From: Candidatus Zixiibacteriota bacterium
Lineage (GTDB): Bacteria > Zixibacteria > MSB-5A5 > GN15 > JAAZOE01
DNA: 64,000 bases
Reading direction: 5' to 3'
Assembly (NCBI GenBank): GCA_023138975.1
Contig: JAGLON010000058.1
Location: 1 to 64,000, forward strand
In this document: positions 53,775 through 62,082 of the stretch, one piece after another
Layout of the letters: each line of letters begins with the position of its first letter
Position numbering within the stretch: position 1 is the stretch's first letter
Position numbers and translations under genes: made by a program
Notes under the pieces: generated by a model
Told to the model about the DNA's origin: nothing
What the model saw: the letters and a program-made list of their open reading frames with translations, nothing else
Databases searched by the model: none

Positions 53775-54242
53775 TTAAAATCCAAGCCAATGCAGTTTCT
53801 GCAGTACTATTATACACAGCCAGCAAGTCAGATTAGCATACACACCGGCAAATACATCATCGAAGGTTATACCCCAGCCGCCGGGCAATTTTTCACAGCG
53901 TCCGGCAGGATATGGCTTTACAACGTCATAAAAACGGAAAAATACAAATGCGGCGATATAGACATCAAGACGATAGGGGAGAAATAACAACGTGATAAAC
54001 ATTCCGGCCCATTCGTCGATGACTATTTTTTTGGCGTCATGTCCCAGGAACTTTTCGGCTTTATTGGCTGACCAGACCGATATGATTGTGGTTATAATAG
54101 CCGCCGCGACTAAATAGTAATCATTCTTGCCTAACCAGAACCAGGCGATTACCCAGGCTGGAATAGTACCGAAACTCCCCGGTAAAATAGGAAAATACCC
54201 GGTATAGAGCCCGGTCGCGATAGCATTAACAAGCTGTTTCAT
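53775..54242 (-). CDS. pgpA: Phosphatidylglycerophosphatase A
   Basis: PgpA dephosphorylates phosphatidylglycerol phosphate, the product of PgsA. G-S-F-G-T-I-P-A-W, D-E-W-A-G-M and R-F-Y-D-V-V-K-P are family motifs, with several hydrophobic helices. The length (155 aa) is normal. It abuts the pgsA stop, so the two successive steps are encoded together. Confidence 0.92.
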   Translation of the reverse strand: MKQLVNAIATGLYTGYFPILPGSFGTIPAWVIAWFWLGKNDYYLVAAAIITTIISVWSANKAEKFLGHDAKKIVIDEWAGMFITLLFLPYRLDVYIAAFVFFRFYDVVKPYPAGRCEKLPGGWGITFDDVFAGVYANLTCWLCIIVLQKLHWLGF

Positions 54243-54830
54243 TTATTTTAGAACCGCCTTAATAATCGATGCGTTCTTAATCAAGTAATCAATGCCGGTT
54301 AAGACTGTAACAACCGTTGTAACCAGCATCATCCAGTCAAAAATCTGAATTACTAATGTGGACTCAAAAAATGTTCCGGTATAACCGGTCGCTTCCATAA
54401 TTGTCTTAGCATTTATATAGAGCAAAATTGCCGCTATGGTAGTCATCTGCAAAACTGTTTTAAGTTTGGCTGACATGGTCGGCGAAATCACTTCACCGCG
54501 ATAGGCGGCTAACGAACGCAGGCCGGTAATCGAAAATTCCCTGATTATAATGAGCATAATCATCCAGGCTTTAACATAGCCCAGAGCCAAAAAGGAAACA
54601 AAGGCGGTCGAGGTCAGGATTTTATCCGCCAGCGGATCCATAAATTTTCCAAAACTGGTGACAATACCGTATTTACGGGCCAGATGACCGTCCCACAAAT
54701 CAGTTAATGCGGCAAATATAAATATAATAAGAGATAATACCCGGCAATAGACGTTTTCCATAAGGAAAAACACCATAAAAATGGGCGAAAGGATAATCCT
54801 TGATAACGTTAATTTATTAGGTGTATTCAT
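54243..54830 (-). CDS. pgsA: CDP-diacylglycerol-glycerol-3-phosphate 3-phosphatidyltransferase
   Basis: The family signature D-L-W-D-G-H-L-A-R followed by G-K-F-M-D-P-L-A-D-K is complete, with P-L-A-D-K typical of PgsA. About five hydrophobic helices are present. It makes phosphatidylglycerol phosphate. The ATG at 54830 follows a GGAG stretch and a promoter-like pair at 54854-54882. It heads pgsA-pgpA-cinA-thpR-recA. Confidence 0.95.
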   Translation of the reverse strand: MNTPNKLTLSRIILSPIFMVFFLMENVYCRVLSLIIFIFAALTDLWDGHLARKYGIVTSFGKFMDPLADKILTSTAFVSFLALGYVKAWMIMLIIIREFSITGLRSLAAYRGEVISPTMSAKLKTVLQMTTIAAILLYINAKTIMEATGYTGTFFESTLVIQIFDWMMLVTTVVTVLTGIDYLIKNASIIKAVLK

Positions 54831-54853
54831 TTATACTCCGCATTACGGCCAAA

Positions 54854-54882
54854 AATGTACGGCAATTACATGAAACTGTCAA
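54854..54882 (-). promoter_or_regulatory. Probable promoter of pgsA-pgpA-cinA-thpR-recA
   Basis: On the minus strand TTGACA (54877-54882) and TACATT (54854-54859) are separated by exactly 17 bases, 24 bp before the pgsA ATG. Confidence 0.7.
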
Positions 54883-54984
54883 GTGATGAATTTTTTTGAC
54901 TGTAAAATGCGAGACCAAAAAATAACCTCTAACTTATTTGCAACAGTAATGAAAACATTTCGTTAATTAGCACTATTGGTACAC

Positions 54985-55066
54985 AAAAAAATATCCCAGA
55001 CTGGAGCGCACCAGCCTGGGATGACGATGTTAGGAAGAATCCACTACTGCAACACTTTCCGTTGCA
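54985..55066 (-). ncRNA. Candidate small RNA with two hairpins and a terminator
   Basis: Downstream of the promoter at 55072-55099 the minus strand shows a stem CTATTGCAAC/GTTGCAGTAG (ten pairs, one G-T; loop GGAAAGT), a pyrimidine-rich stretch with TTCTTCC, and a second hairpin (TCCCAGGCTGG with CCAGTCTGGGA) ending in a run of seven T. No ORF of useful length lies inside. The unit would make about an 80-nt transcript. The TTCC of the linker can also pair with GGAA of the first loop or with ribosome-binding sites. It is not a family I recognise. An alternative is that the parts are unrelated and the terminator only blocks read-through. Confidence 0.55.
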
Positions 55067-55071
55067 ATAGA

Positions 55072-55099
55072 AATATAGAAAATGATATAATTTTGTCAA
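55072..55099 (-). promoter_or_regulatory. Probable promoter of the candidate small RNA
   Basis: On the minus strand TTGACA (55094-55099) and TATATT (55072-55077) are separated by 16 bases. It is directed away from the SPT gene and no minus-strand gene starts before the downstream terminator. Confidence 0.55.
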
Positions 55100-55224
55100 G
55101 AAAAAAATAGTCCTATAGGTTGGGTTTTATTTCTTTTTCCAATTGTTAGCGTATTGCCTGATAACGCGTTAATAGTCAGTCTCGCCGGATAAAACCATAA
55201 AAACGGCTATAAAAGGGAACTGAT

Positions 55225-55258
55225 TTGCCTTGACAAGCCTAAAAGGTATAAGTTAATT
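55225..55258 (+). promoter_or_regulatory. Probable promoter of the SPT operon
   Basis: Two overlapping solutions fit: TTGCCT (55225) with TATAAG (55247) at 16 bases, or TTGACA (55230) with TTAATT (55253) at 17 bases. AGAGGTG at 55277-55283 is the ribosome-binding site. The rest of the 455-bp gap holds the candidate small RNA and the pgsA promoter. Confidence 0.45.
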
Positions 55259-55285
55259 TAAAGCTTCTTAATAAAAAGAGGTGCT

Positions 55286-56512
55286 TTGCAGCCAGAGTCA
55301 AAAAAACAGGGACAAAAAGCCATCGACCTTTTTCAAAAGTGTCGTGAATGGACCGCCGCTAAGGAAGTTATGGCAGCCGGCTACTATCCGTATTTCAGAC
55401 CGATTTCATCCTCTGTTGGTGATATCGTTGTGGTTAACGGCCAGGAAATGATAATGATTGGGTCGAATAATTATCTCGGATTAGTTGGCGACCTAAGGGT
55501 CAAGGAAGCGGCTGCTGAGGCCAGCTTGAAATACGGCTCGGGTTGTACCGGTTCAAGATTTCTCAATGGAACCCTGGATTTACATATCGAGTTGGAAGAA
55601 AAACTGGCCAAGTTCATGAAACGGGAATCGGCATTGGTCTTTTCAACTGGGTTTCAAACGAATTTGGGCACTATCTCCTGTCTGGTAGGCAAGGACGATA
55701 TCATCCTGTGTGACCGCAGTAATCATGCCTCGATTATGGATGGTTGTCGTTTATCCTATGGCAAGATCATGAAGTTTGCTCATAATGATATGGATGATCT
55801 TAGACGGGTTTTGGAAATTGCCCGCACTAACGGCCTCAGAGGCGGGATATTTATTATCACCGACGGCGTATTTTCGATGGAAGGCGATATCGCTAATTTA
55901 CCGGCTATGTGTGAGATTGCCGAGGAATACGGCGCTCAGATTCTGGTTGATGACGCTCATTCTATCGGTGTTTTGGGCGAGGGTGGTCGGGGAACTGCCG
56001 AACACTATAATCTCATCGACAAAGTTGGTCTGACGATGGGAACTTTTTCCAAATCATTCGCATCGCTGGGCGGTTTTATTGTCGGCGACGAAGATACGAT
56101 TCATTACGTCAAGCATTTTGCCCGGGAATTGATATTCTCAGCATCGATTCCTCCGGGAGCAGCGGCGGCGGCGATCAAGGCGCTCGAAATTATTCAATCC
56201 GAGCCGGAACGGCGCGAACAGCTCTGGAAAAATACTAATAGAATGCATAAGGGTTTGCGTGATCTCGGGTATGACATCGGTGAAACACAAACTCCGGTTG
56301 TTCCGGTAATGATTGGCGACGATTTGACTTGCTTCAAGCTCTGGAAAGATTTATCAGATGAGGGAATCTTTGCCAATGCGGTTGTACCTCCCGCAGTTGC
56401 GCCGAAAATGTCATTGATTCGAACCAGTTATACGGCCACGCATACTGATGAACAATTAGACAAGGTCCTGGATACATTTGCCCGCCTTGGGAAGAAGTAT
56501 GGTGTATTGTAA
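55286..56512 (+). CDS. Serine palmitoyltransferase-like alpha-oxoamine synthase
   Basis: The enzyme belongs to the PLP-dependent AONS/KBL/SPT family. The PLP lysine is Lys256 in G-T-F-S-K-S-F-A-S-L-G-G-F. This block resembles bacterial SPT more than the KBL-type G-A-L-G-K block. His147 and the D-D-A-H-S-I-G segment (Asp222, His225) complete the site. SPT condenses serine with an acyl-CoA, the first sphingolipid step. The TTG start at 55286 has AGAGGTG upstream. An acyltransferase gene follows 3 bp after the stop. AONS is the main alternative, but no biotin genes are nearby. Confidence 0.82.
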   Translation: MQPESKKQGQKAIDLFQKCREWTAAKEVMAAGYYPYFRPISSSVGDIVVVNGQEMIMIGSNNYLGLVGDLRVKEAAAEASLKYGSGCTGSRFLNGTLDLHIELEEKLAKFMKRESALVFSTGFQTNLGTISCLVGKDDIILCDRSNHASIMDGCRLSYGKIMKFAHNDMDDLRRVLEIARTNGLRGGIFIITDGVFSMEGDIANLPAMCEIAEEYGAQILVDDAHSIGVLGEGGRGTAEHYNLIDKVGLTMGTFSKSFASLGGFIVGDEDTIHYVKHFARELIFSASIPPGAAAAAIKALEIIQSEPERREQLWKNTNRMHKGLRDLGYDIGETQTPVVPVMIGDDLTCFKLWKDLSDEGIFANAVVPPAVAPKMSLIRTSYTATHTDEQLDKVLDTFARLGKKYGVL

Positions 56513-56515
56513 ATT

Positions 56516-57661
56516 TTGGATACTATTACAAGCAAAAATAATATAGATATTCTTGAAGTCGAGAATAGCTCTGACCTCAACACGTTTATCAAAATCCCGT
56601 TTATAATTTACAGGGACGAGCTGAACTGGGTTGCGCCGTTGATTTCTGAGCGGCAGGAGTTTTTCAATAAAAAGAAAAATCCGTTTTACCGGGCCGCCAA
56701 AACTCGTCTGTTTTTGGCTCGCAGAGAAGGTAAATTTGTCGGCCGCATTGCGACTTGTGTAAATTTTAATCATAATGAGTTTCACGAGGAAAAAACCGGG
56801 TTCTTCAGCTTTTTTGACTGTATTGAGGATTACGAAGTAGCAGAACTGCTCTTCAAGATTGCCTTGATTACACTCAAGAAAGAAGGCATGGATAAAATAC
56901 TCGGCCCGGTTAACTTCTCCACCAATCATGAAGTTGGTATGCTCATTGAAGGCTATGATTCTCCGCCGGTGATTATGATGCCGTACAACAAGCCGTACTA
57001 TAATGATTTTACCGAAAAGTTTGGTTTTCGCAAAGCCAAGGATTTAGTTGCCTTCAAAATTGCGGTAGGTTCTAATTTTGATCCCCGGATGCGGAAACTC
57101 GCTGACCGACTACGGGAGCGAGCCGGTATCACCGTGCGTACGCTCAATATGAAAGACTACGATGGTGAAATCGATCGCATTGTCGAAGTCTATAATAAGG
57201 CGTGGGCGAAAAACTGGGGCTTTGTCCCGATGTCGCTGGATGAGTTTCGTCATGCTGCAATAGATATGAAACAGATTGTCGATCCGGATATTGTCTTTAT
57301 CGCAGAAGTTCAGGGTAAACCGGTCGGCTTCAGCCTCTCTCTGCCGAATATCAATCAAGCTCTGATAAAAATAAAAGGACGCTTGTTTCCGACCGGATTA
57401 ATGAAACTCCTGTGGCACACAAAAGTAAAAAATAAAGTCGATTCTATCCGGATTGTCACGCTTGGTCTTATTCCCGAATACCAAAAGCGCGGGATTGACA
57501 ATATTTTCTATATCGAAACCTATGATGTCGGCACCAAAAAAGGTTATAAATGGGGCGAAATGAGCTGGATCCTTGAAGACAATTTCGCCATGGTTCGCCA
57601 AGCTGAGTTGATGGGTGGAACTCTTTACAAAAAATACCGCGTCTATGGAATGCAGGTCTAA
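56516..57661 (+). CDS. GNAT-like N-acyltransferase next to SPT, candidate ceramide synthase
   Basis: The 381-aa protein has an N-terminal region (about 1-150) and a C-terminal GNAT-like half with V-T-L-G-L-I-P-E-Y-Q-K-R-G-I-D and a late M-G-G-T-L-Y-K-K-Y-R. Proteins of this type are commonly encoded next to bacterial SPT. The bacterial ceramide synthase described in Caulobacter belongs to the acyl-CoA N-acyltransferase fold. I infer that it acylates the sphingoid base made by the upstream enzyme. Start is TTG 56516, 3 bp after the SPT stop. Another amine acceptor is possible. Confidence 0.72.
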   Translation: MDTITSKNNIDILEVENSSDLNTFIKIPFIIYRDELNWVAPLISERQEFFNKKKNPFYRAAKTRLFLARREGKFVGRIATCVNFNHNEFHEEKTGFFSFFDCIEDYEVAELLFKIALITLKKEGMDKILGPVNFSTNHEVGMLIEGYDSPPVIMMPYNKPYYNDFTEKFGFRKAKDLVAFKIAVGSNFDPRMRKLADRLRERAGITVRTLNMKDYDGEIDRIVEVYNKAWAKNWGFVPMSLDEFRHAAIDMKQIVDPDIVFIAEVQGKPVGFSLSLPNINQALIKIKGRLFPTGLMKLLWHTKVKNKVDSIRIVTLGLIPEYQKRGIDNIFYIETYDVGTKKGYKWGEMSWILEDNFAMVRQAELMGGTLYKKYRVYGMQV

Positions 57662-57663
57662 CT

Positions 57664-58197
57664 ATGCTGAAACGTTTTCTTATTATTGTCACGCTGGGGC
57701 TGTTACTGTTGAGTCTGATCTCATGCAGTAAATCATATTTCACTATCGCCGAGGAAGTCCACGAGAATACCGCCATCAAATACAAAACGGTTAATTCATT
57801 CTATGAAATGGGTAAGTCGATTGAGCTCACACGTGGAAAATTCCAGCTAATTCCCGGTGACAGTATTGTGCTATTTATTGAAGGTCGTTCAACCAAATCG
57901 ACTGTAAGCGGTGAAACATTTGCTGAGCTGCCGACAGCAAAAAGCGCCCGGTTCTTTGTCACTCTTCCGATTTCTATTGCTGAGGGCAAATATAACACAA
58001 CTCATAAGGCTATCTGTGAAATTATCGGAAGTCTCAATTATCAAACCGGTGAAGGCCTGTTTACTTGCCAGTCCGGTGAGGTAGTGATTGATTCCTTAAA
58101 AGGTGAGAAGCTGTTTGGTTCAATCACCGGCAAGTACCGCAACACTAAAAATCAATCCCTGACGGTCAACGGTAACATCGAGGCAAATATAAGGTAG
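57664..58197 (+). CDS. Small lipoprotein, third gene of the SPT operon
   Basis: The signal peptide ends in the lipobox L-L-S-L-I-S-C. The 155-residue mature part is beta-rich (G-E-V-V-I-D-S-L-K-G-E-K-L-F-G type) and I do not recognise a family. It starts 2 bp past the acyltransferase stop, so the three genes are one transcript. A lipid-binding or transport role is conceivable from context only. A nested palindrome begins right at the stop. Confidence 0.72.
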   Translation: MLKRFLIIVTLGLLLLSLISCSKSYFTIAEEVHENTAIKYKTVNSFYEMGKSIELTRGKFQLIPGDSIVLFIEGRSTKSTVSGETFAELPTAKSARFFVTLPISIAEGKYNTTHKAICEIIGSLNYQTGEGLFTCQSGEVVIDSLKGEKLFGSITGKYRNTKNQSLTVNGNIEANIR

Positions 58198-58243
58198 GTC
58201 AGGAGCTACCCACTGCGTGGGCACTATAGCCTGCGCTCCTGAC
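58198..58243. repeat. Nested palindrome with ACTATAGC core, copy 1
   Basis: Outer arms GTCAGGAGC (58198-58206) and GCTCCTGAC (58235-58243) pair perfectly. Inside are CCCAC-TGC-GTGGG (58209-58221) and ACTATAGC (58223-58230). The segment 58209-58235 matches 61374-61400 at about 25 of 27 bases. Confidence 0.75.
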
Positions 58244-58800
58244 ATTGCCAACCGTAGGTTGGCATCATTCTTTCCAAAATGGGCTCACTCGCCTGTGGCG
58301 AGCACCTTGCACTTGTCAGTGACGAGTCCTTCGCATTTTCCTACAAAAAACTCAGATAGTTAATTCTTAGCCGCTAAAGCCAATGATAAAATCCCCTCTA
58401 TGAGAGGGGTGGCCGACAGGCCGGGGTGTGTTGAAGGAATCTGTCCTAAAATAAAATCTCTTGTAATCTTATCTATTCTTTTGACTTGCGAGGGATTGGC
58501 TTTACTTGTCTTCGACGAGTACCATGGCGTTTTCCAAATGGGTTCGTTTTTCATATTAACGTATGTTTTTATCAGGTGTTTTTCGAGTAAATCGACAGAA
58601 TTGCATATGCCACAAATAATTATGAAGAATTTGGCTCCCTGCTTGTTACAGGAAAAATTGACAATGTGGGTGACAGATTTTGTTTTGCTACAGTGGTTAT
58701 ATTCATATGAATTTCCTTCTTTAATGCTGTTTATTATATTGATCTATCCTGAATTAGTAGTAAATTGGTAGTGAAAGTGTTTATTGGGGCAGACGAGGAC

Positions 58801-58836
58801 GTCCTGCTGAACAGGACTATAGCCTGTCGCCCACAT
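58801..58836. repeat. Palindrome with ACTATAGC core, copy 2
   Basis: GTCCTG (58801-58806) and CAGGAC (58812-58817) form a stem over CTGAA. ACTATAGC at 58816-58823 overlaps the right arm and is followed by CTGTCGCCC, as in copy 1 at the same place. It lies just upstream of the propeller gene. Confidence 0.6.
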
Positions 58837-58853
58837 ACTCGGGGAGAGATGCT

Positions 58854-61304
58854 GTGGTACAAAGATTGTCTTTTTTAATTATCATTTGTATATACTGCTT
58901 AGTTACTATTATCAATGCTCAATCGCAAACCAATACTCATGACATACCAGCGGAAATTCAAAATTATATGACTGCAGAAAATACTCTTGATCTCGAAAAA
59001 CTCAGACTTTCGGGACATGAAGGTTCAATAGATTTAAAAAGTGTTGAGAATCTCCAACTGCAATTCAATTCAGATCACCCTGACGATATCTACTGGGAAA
59101 ATAGTATATCTTCATCAATCACGGGAGTAAATGGGGAAGTCTATGCAATAGCAACTTATAATGACCAATTAGTGATAGGCGGAAACTTCACCGCAGCTGG
59201 CAGTACGATTGCCAATCATGTAGCTTCTTGGGACGGCCAAAAATGGAATAGAATAGGCGAGGGGTTTTCAGGTATTGTCTATACCCTGACAGTGTACAAT
59301 GATGAGCTTATTGCTGGTGGAGTGTTTATTGGTCCACAGGGGTGGGTTACTCACTCTGTTGCCAAATGGGACGGTGAAAACTGGATAGCTTTAGATTCAA
59401 TTTATGGTGAGACTACCGAATTAATAGTATTCAATGACAAACTTATCGCCGGACGCGAATATCCAGGGTACAGCGGATATGATGAAAAAAGCTTAGCAAT
59501 ATGGGATGGGAGTGTATGGACATCACCAAGCGGGATAACGGCTTATGATGTCCAAAGCCTAACGGTTTTCGAAGATAATCTTATTCTATCAGGTGGATTT
59601 ACACTAACCGGAGAAGTGCCCGCAAAGGGCATTGTGTCATGGGACGGTGATGAATGGTCGGCTATTGGAGAAGGATTAGATGGACTCGTCCGCACTGTAT
59701 GTGTTCATAAAGGTCAGCTTGCCGCTGCATACCGTAGTGCTCAAGCTTTCCATATTATGCTGTGGGATGGTATAGAATGGACTGAAATTGCATCCGGGAC
59801 AAACCTTGATGTAAGGGCTTTATATTCGTTTAATGATGAGCTTTTTGCCGGTGGGTACTTTAATACAATTCAGGGCGAAGAGTGTAACTTTATTACATCA
59901 TGGGATGGAGAGAATTGGAACAATCTCGAAACTGGAATATATGGATATGTCTTCGCCTTGTCAGAATATAATGGTAGTTTAGCTGTCGGGGGAGTGTATT
60001 CATCTGCTGGTTCAGCACCCGCGTTTTGCATATCCTTGTGGGACGGTGCATCATGGTCCTCTCTTGGAAACGGGACTAATAATTTTGTAAATGCATTGAC
60101 AGTTTATAATGGGAATCTAATAGCAGGTGGCTGGTTTAAATCGATAGGTGGGGTTCAGGCAAACTATATTGCAGGCTGGAATGGTGAACATTGGTTTCCT
60201 TTAGGCGCGGGCGTAAATTATGGTGTGCGAAGTCTCTGTACGTATGAAGGGGAATTAGTAGTAGGGGGTAACTTTACGATGGCTGGTGATAAAGTTGCCA
60301 ATAAAATAGCATCTTGGAATGGAACAGAATGGAAAGCACTTGGAAGGGGAATGGAATTACCCGATAATAGATACGCCGGTGTTTTTAGCTTATCTAAGTA
60401 TAATAAATTACTTATTGCAGGAGGTGGATTCCATTCTGCCGGGGATACTGATGCCAAGAATATCGCCGCATGGGATGGAAGTGATTGGTATAAATTGGGT
60501 GATGGATCAGCAAGTTTTAGCGTCAGGACCCTGACTGAATTTGATGGTAAATTAATAGCAGGGGGGATATTCAGTGTAGCAGATTCTGCTAAAACTAATG
60601 GATTAGTTGCGTGGGACGGTTATAATTGGACACCCATGAAAACAGGTCTTTGGATGACCCATAACAATCAAATGCTGGTTTATTCATTCACTCTTTATAA
60701 TGATAAGTTGATTGCCGGTGGCCATTTTAAGGTTGGTGAAGGTCAAGGTTCTGTCAATGTAGCGGAGTGGAATGGAACAGAATGGAAACCGTTGGGCAAA
60801 GGTGTCGCTGATTATTTGTTTGGTGTGAGATCACTGACCGTATATGACAATCACCTAATAGCAGCTGGAGATATATTTAAGGCCGGAGGTATTGATGCGA
60901 ATAGAATAGCGTCTTGGAACGGTAGTACTTGGACGAATCTCGGTTCAGGGATTGGATCTCCTCTCTCTACTCAGGAAAATTATTGGCCTGAAGTTAAGGC
61001 GTTAACGGTTTATAATGGTGATTTGGTAGCGGGTGGATGGTTTGGAATTGCGGGAGGTGAAGTGTCGGCGTTCCTGGCTCGATGGACGAAAGACATGAGC
61101 TGTGGTGATGTCAATAACGATAATAGGACCAATATTGGTGATCTCGTCTACCTCGTAGAGTATGTTCTAAAGGGCGGACCTGCTCCAGTAATTCTCGAAT
61201 CGGCTGATGTGAATTGTGATGATAAGTACAATATCGGTGACATCATTTATTTAGTGAATTATATATTCAAGGAAGGTGCATCACCCTGTTCTGATTGCCC
61301 ATAA
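58854..61304 (+). CDS. Secreted propeller-repeat protein with C-terminal dockerin
   Basis: A signal peptide of about 22 residues is followed by roughly a dozen repeats of 50-60 residues built on Y-N-D-x-L-I-A-G-G-x-F, A-N-x-I-A-S-W-D-G and W-x-x-L-G-x-G. This resembles delta-60 or kelch-like blades and probably closes one or two beta-propellers. The last 65 residues are two dockerin-type EF-hand repeats (G-D-V-N-N-D-N-R-T-N-I-G-D-L and A-D-V-N-C-D-D-K-Y-N-I-G-D-I-I). The dockerin is the same type as in the gingipain-like gene. The GTG start has GGGGAGAG upstream. The ligand or role is unknown. Confidence 0.78.
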   Translation: MVQRLSFLIIICIYCLVTIINAQSQTNTHDIPAEIQNYMTAENTLDLEKLRLSGHEGSIDLKSVENLQLQFNSDHPDDIYWENSISSSITGVNGEVYAIATYNDQLVIGGNFTAAGSTIANHVASWDGQKWNRIGEGFSGIVYTLTVYNDELIAGGVFIGPQGWVTHSVAKWDGENWIALDSIYGETTELIVFNDKLIAGREYPGYSGYDEKSLAIWDGSVWTSPSGITAYDVQSLTVFEDNLILSGGFTLTGEVPAKGIVSWDGDEWSAIGEGLDGLVRTVCVHKGQLAAAYRSAQAFHIMLWDGIEWTEIASGTNLDVRALYSFNDELFAGGYFNTIQGEECNFITSWDGENWNNLETGIYGYVFALSEYNGSLAVGGVYSSAGSAPAFCISLWDGASWSSLGNGTNNFVNALTVYNGNLIAGGWFKSIGGVQANYIAGWNGEHWFPLGAGVNYGVRSLCTYEGELVVGGNFTMAGDKVANKIASWNGTEWKALGRGMELPDNRYAGVFSLSKYNKLLIAGGGFHSAGDTDAKNIAAWDGSDWYKLGDGSASFSVRTLTEFDGKLIAGGIFSVADSAKTNGLVAWDGYNWTPMKTGLWMTHNNQMLVYSFTLYNDKLIAGGHFKVGEGQGSVNVAEWNGTEWKPLGKGVADYLFGVRSLTVYDNHLIAAGDIFKAGGIDANRIASWNGSTWTNLGSGIGSPLSTQENYWPEVKALTVYNGDLVAGGWFGIAGGEVSAFLARWTKDMSCGDVNNDNRTNIGDLVYLVEYVLKGGPAPVILESADVNCDDKYNIGDIIYLVNYIFKEGASPCSDCP

Positions 61305-61364
61305 AGCAGGTCCTAAACCCGCACCAGGTCCACCTCCCCAAGTAACCGATTCACAGCAAGTAGG

Positions 61365-61478
61365 GAAGGTTCACCCACTGCGTTGGCACTATAGCGTGCG
61401 GTTTTAGCATGTTCTTATCATGCTTCGCATGAATGTCAGGTTCCTAAGGGAACCTGACCTACGGGGAACTGAACCTTC
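61365..61478. repeat. Nested palindrome with ACTATAGC core, copy 3
   Basis: Outer arms GAAGGTTCA (61365-61373) and TGAACCTTC (61470-61478) enclose CCCAC-TGC-GTTGG plus ACTATAGC (61374-61395), CATGC-TTC-GCATG (61419-61431) and GTCAGGTTCC-TAAG-GGAACCTGAC (61435-61458). The right end touches the PAP2 gene stop. The region may also end transcripts from both sides. Confidence 0.75.
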
Positions 61479-62082
61479 AGCAGGCAATGTCTGAGAAAGG
61501 GGGGCAATTCTTCCTGTCTATAAACGGTATCGGAATGAGTTTGTTTTTGCGATGGAGTAATAAGAAGATATAGGCGACTACCGCTCCAATAAGGCATCCC
61601 AGAATCATCCCGCCAAGCACATCCAGAGGATAATGAACACCTACGAATATCCGGGAGATTCCTACTATAAACGCAAAAGAAAACAGATACCAGCGGTACT
61701 TACGAAACAGCAAACCAAAAAACATCGCCTGACCGAAGACATTGGCAGCATGAGATGAAGGAAAAGATTTCCCCGCTCCGCAGTTGACTAAAAGATTTAT
61801 ATTCTCAAGTGTTTTACAGGGGCGCAGACGACCGATGAGCGGTTTCAAAAATGCGCTGGAAGCTTGATCGCAGAGGGCAACGACAATTATCGAAAACAAA
61901 ACCGTATAGATGAATCTCTTTTTACCAAATGCTAACAGTAAGATCATCGCCGTGCCGTAGATGATGCGTAGAACCATATCATTTGTGACAATCGGCATTA
62001 TAAAATCAGTCACCGGATTGGCGATGGTACTGTTTAAGAAATAAAACAGCGCCGTGTCAAAACTGATTAACTGCTCAAGCAT
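61477..62082 (-). CDS. PAP2-family membrane phosphatase
   Basis: The three PAP2 blocks are K-P-L-I-G-R-L-R-P, F-P-S-S-H-A-A and S-R-I-F-V-G-V-H-Y-P-L-D. About six hydrophobic helices make it an inner-membrane lipid phosphatase. Undecaprenyl diphosphate and phosphatidic-acid-type lipids are both possible, and the sequence does not decide. The 5' end overlaps the PfkB kinase stop by 8 bp, which suggests co-translation with that gene. Confidence 0.88.
   Translation of the reverse strand: MLEQLISFDTALFYFLNSTIANPVTDFIMPIVTNDMVLRIIYGTAMILLLAFGKKRFIYTVLFSIIVVALCDQASSAFLKPLIGRLRPCKTLENINLLVNCGAGKSFPSSHAANVFGQAMFFGLLFRKYRWYLFSFAFIVGISRIFVGVHYPLDVLGGMILGCLIGAVVAYIFLLLHRKNKLIPIPFIDRKNCPPFSDIAC

Larger units (their letters stand above)
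58198..58853. other. Intergenic region of 656 bp made largely of short palindromes
   Basis: Besides the nested palindrome at its left end it holds GCCAACC-GTA-GGTTGGC (58247-58263 area), CTCGCC-TGT-GGCGAG, CACT-TGTC-AGTG, CCCCTCT-ATG-AGAGGGG with GGCC-GACA-GGCC (about 58386-58424), and a second ACTATAGC unit near 58801-58836. Two ORFs inside (58400-58771 plus, 58360-58554 minus) have no family signal and one begins within the palindromes, so neither is called. GGGGAGAG for the next gene lies at its right end. Confidence 0.65.

Noticed and set aside
58360-58554. Minus-strand ORF of 64 codons
   Set aside because: It spans the CCCCTCT/AGAGGGG palindromes and has no family signal.
58400-58771. 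Plus-strand ORF of 123 codons with hydrophobic stretches
   Set aside because: It begins within palindromic repeats, lacks a ribosome-binding site and shows no family motif.
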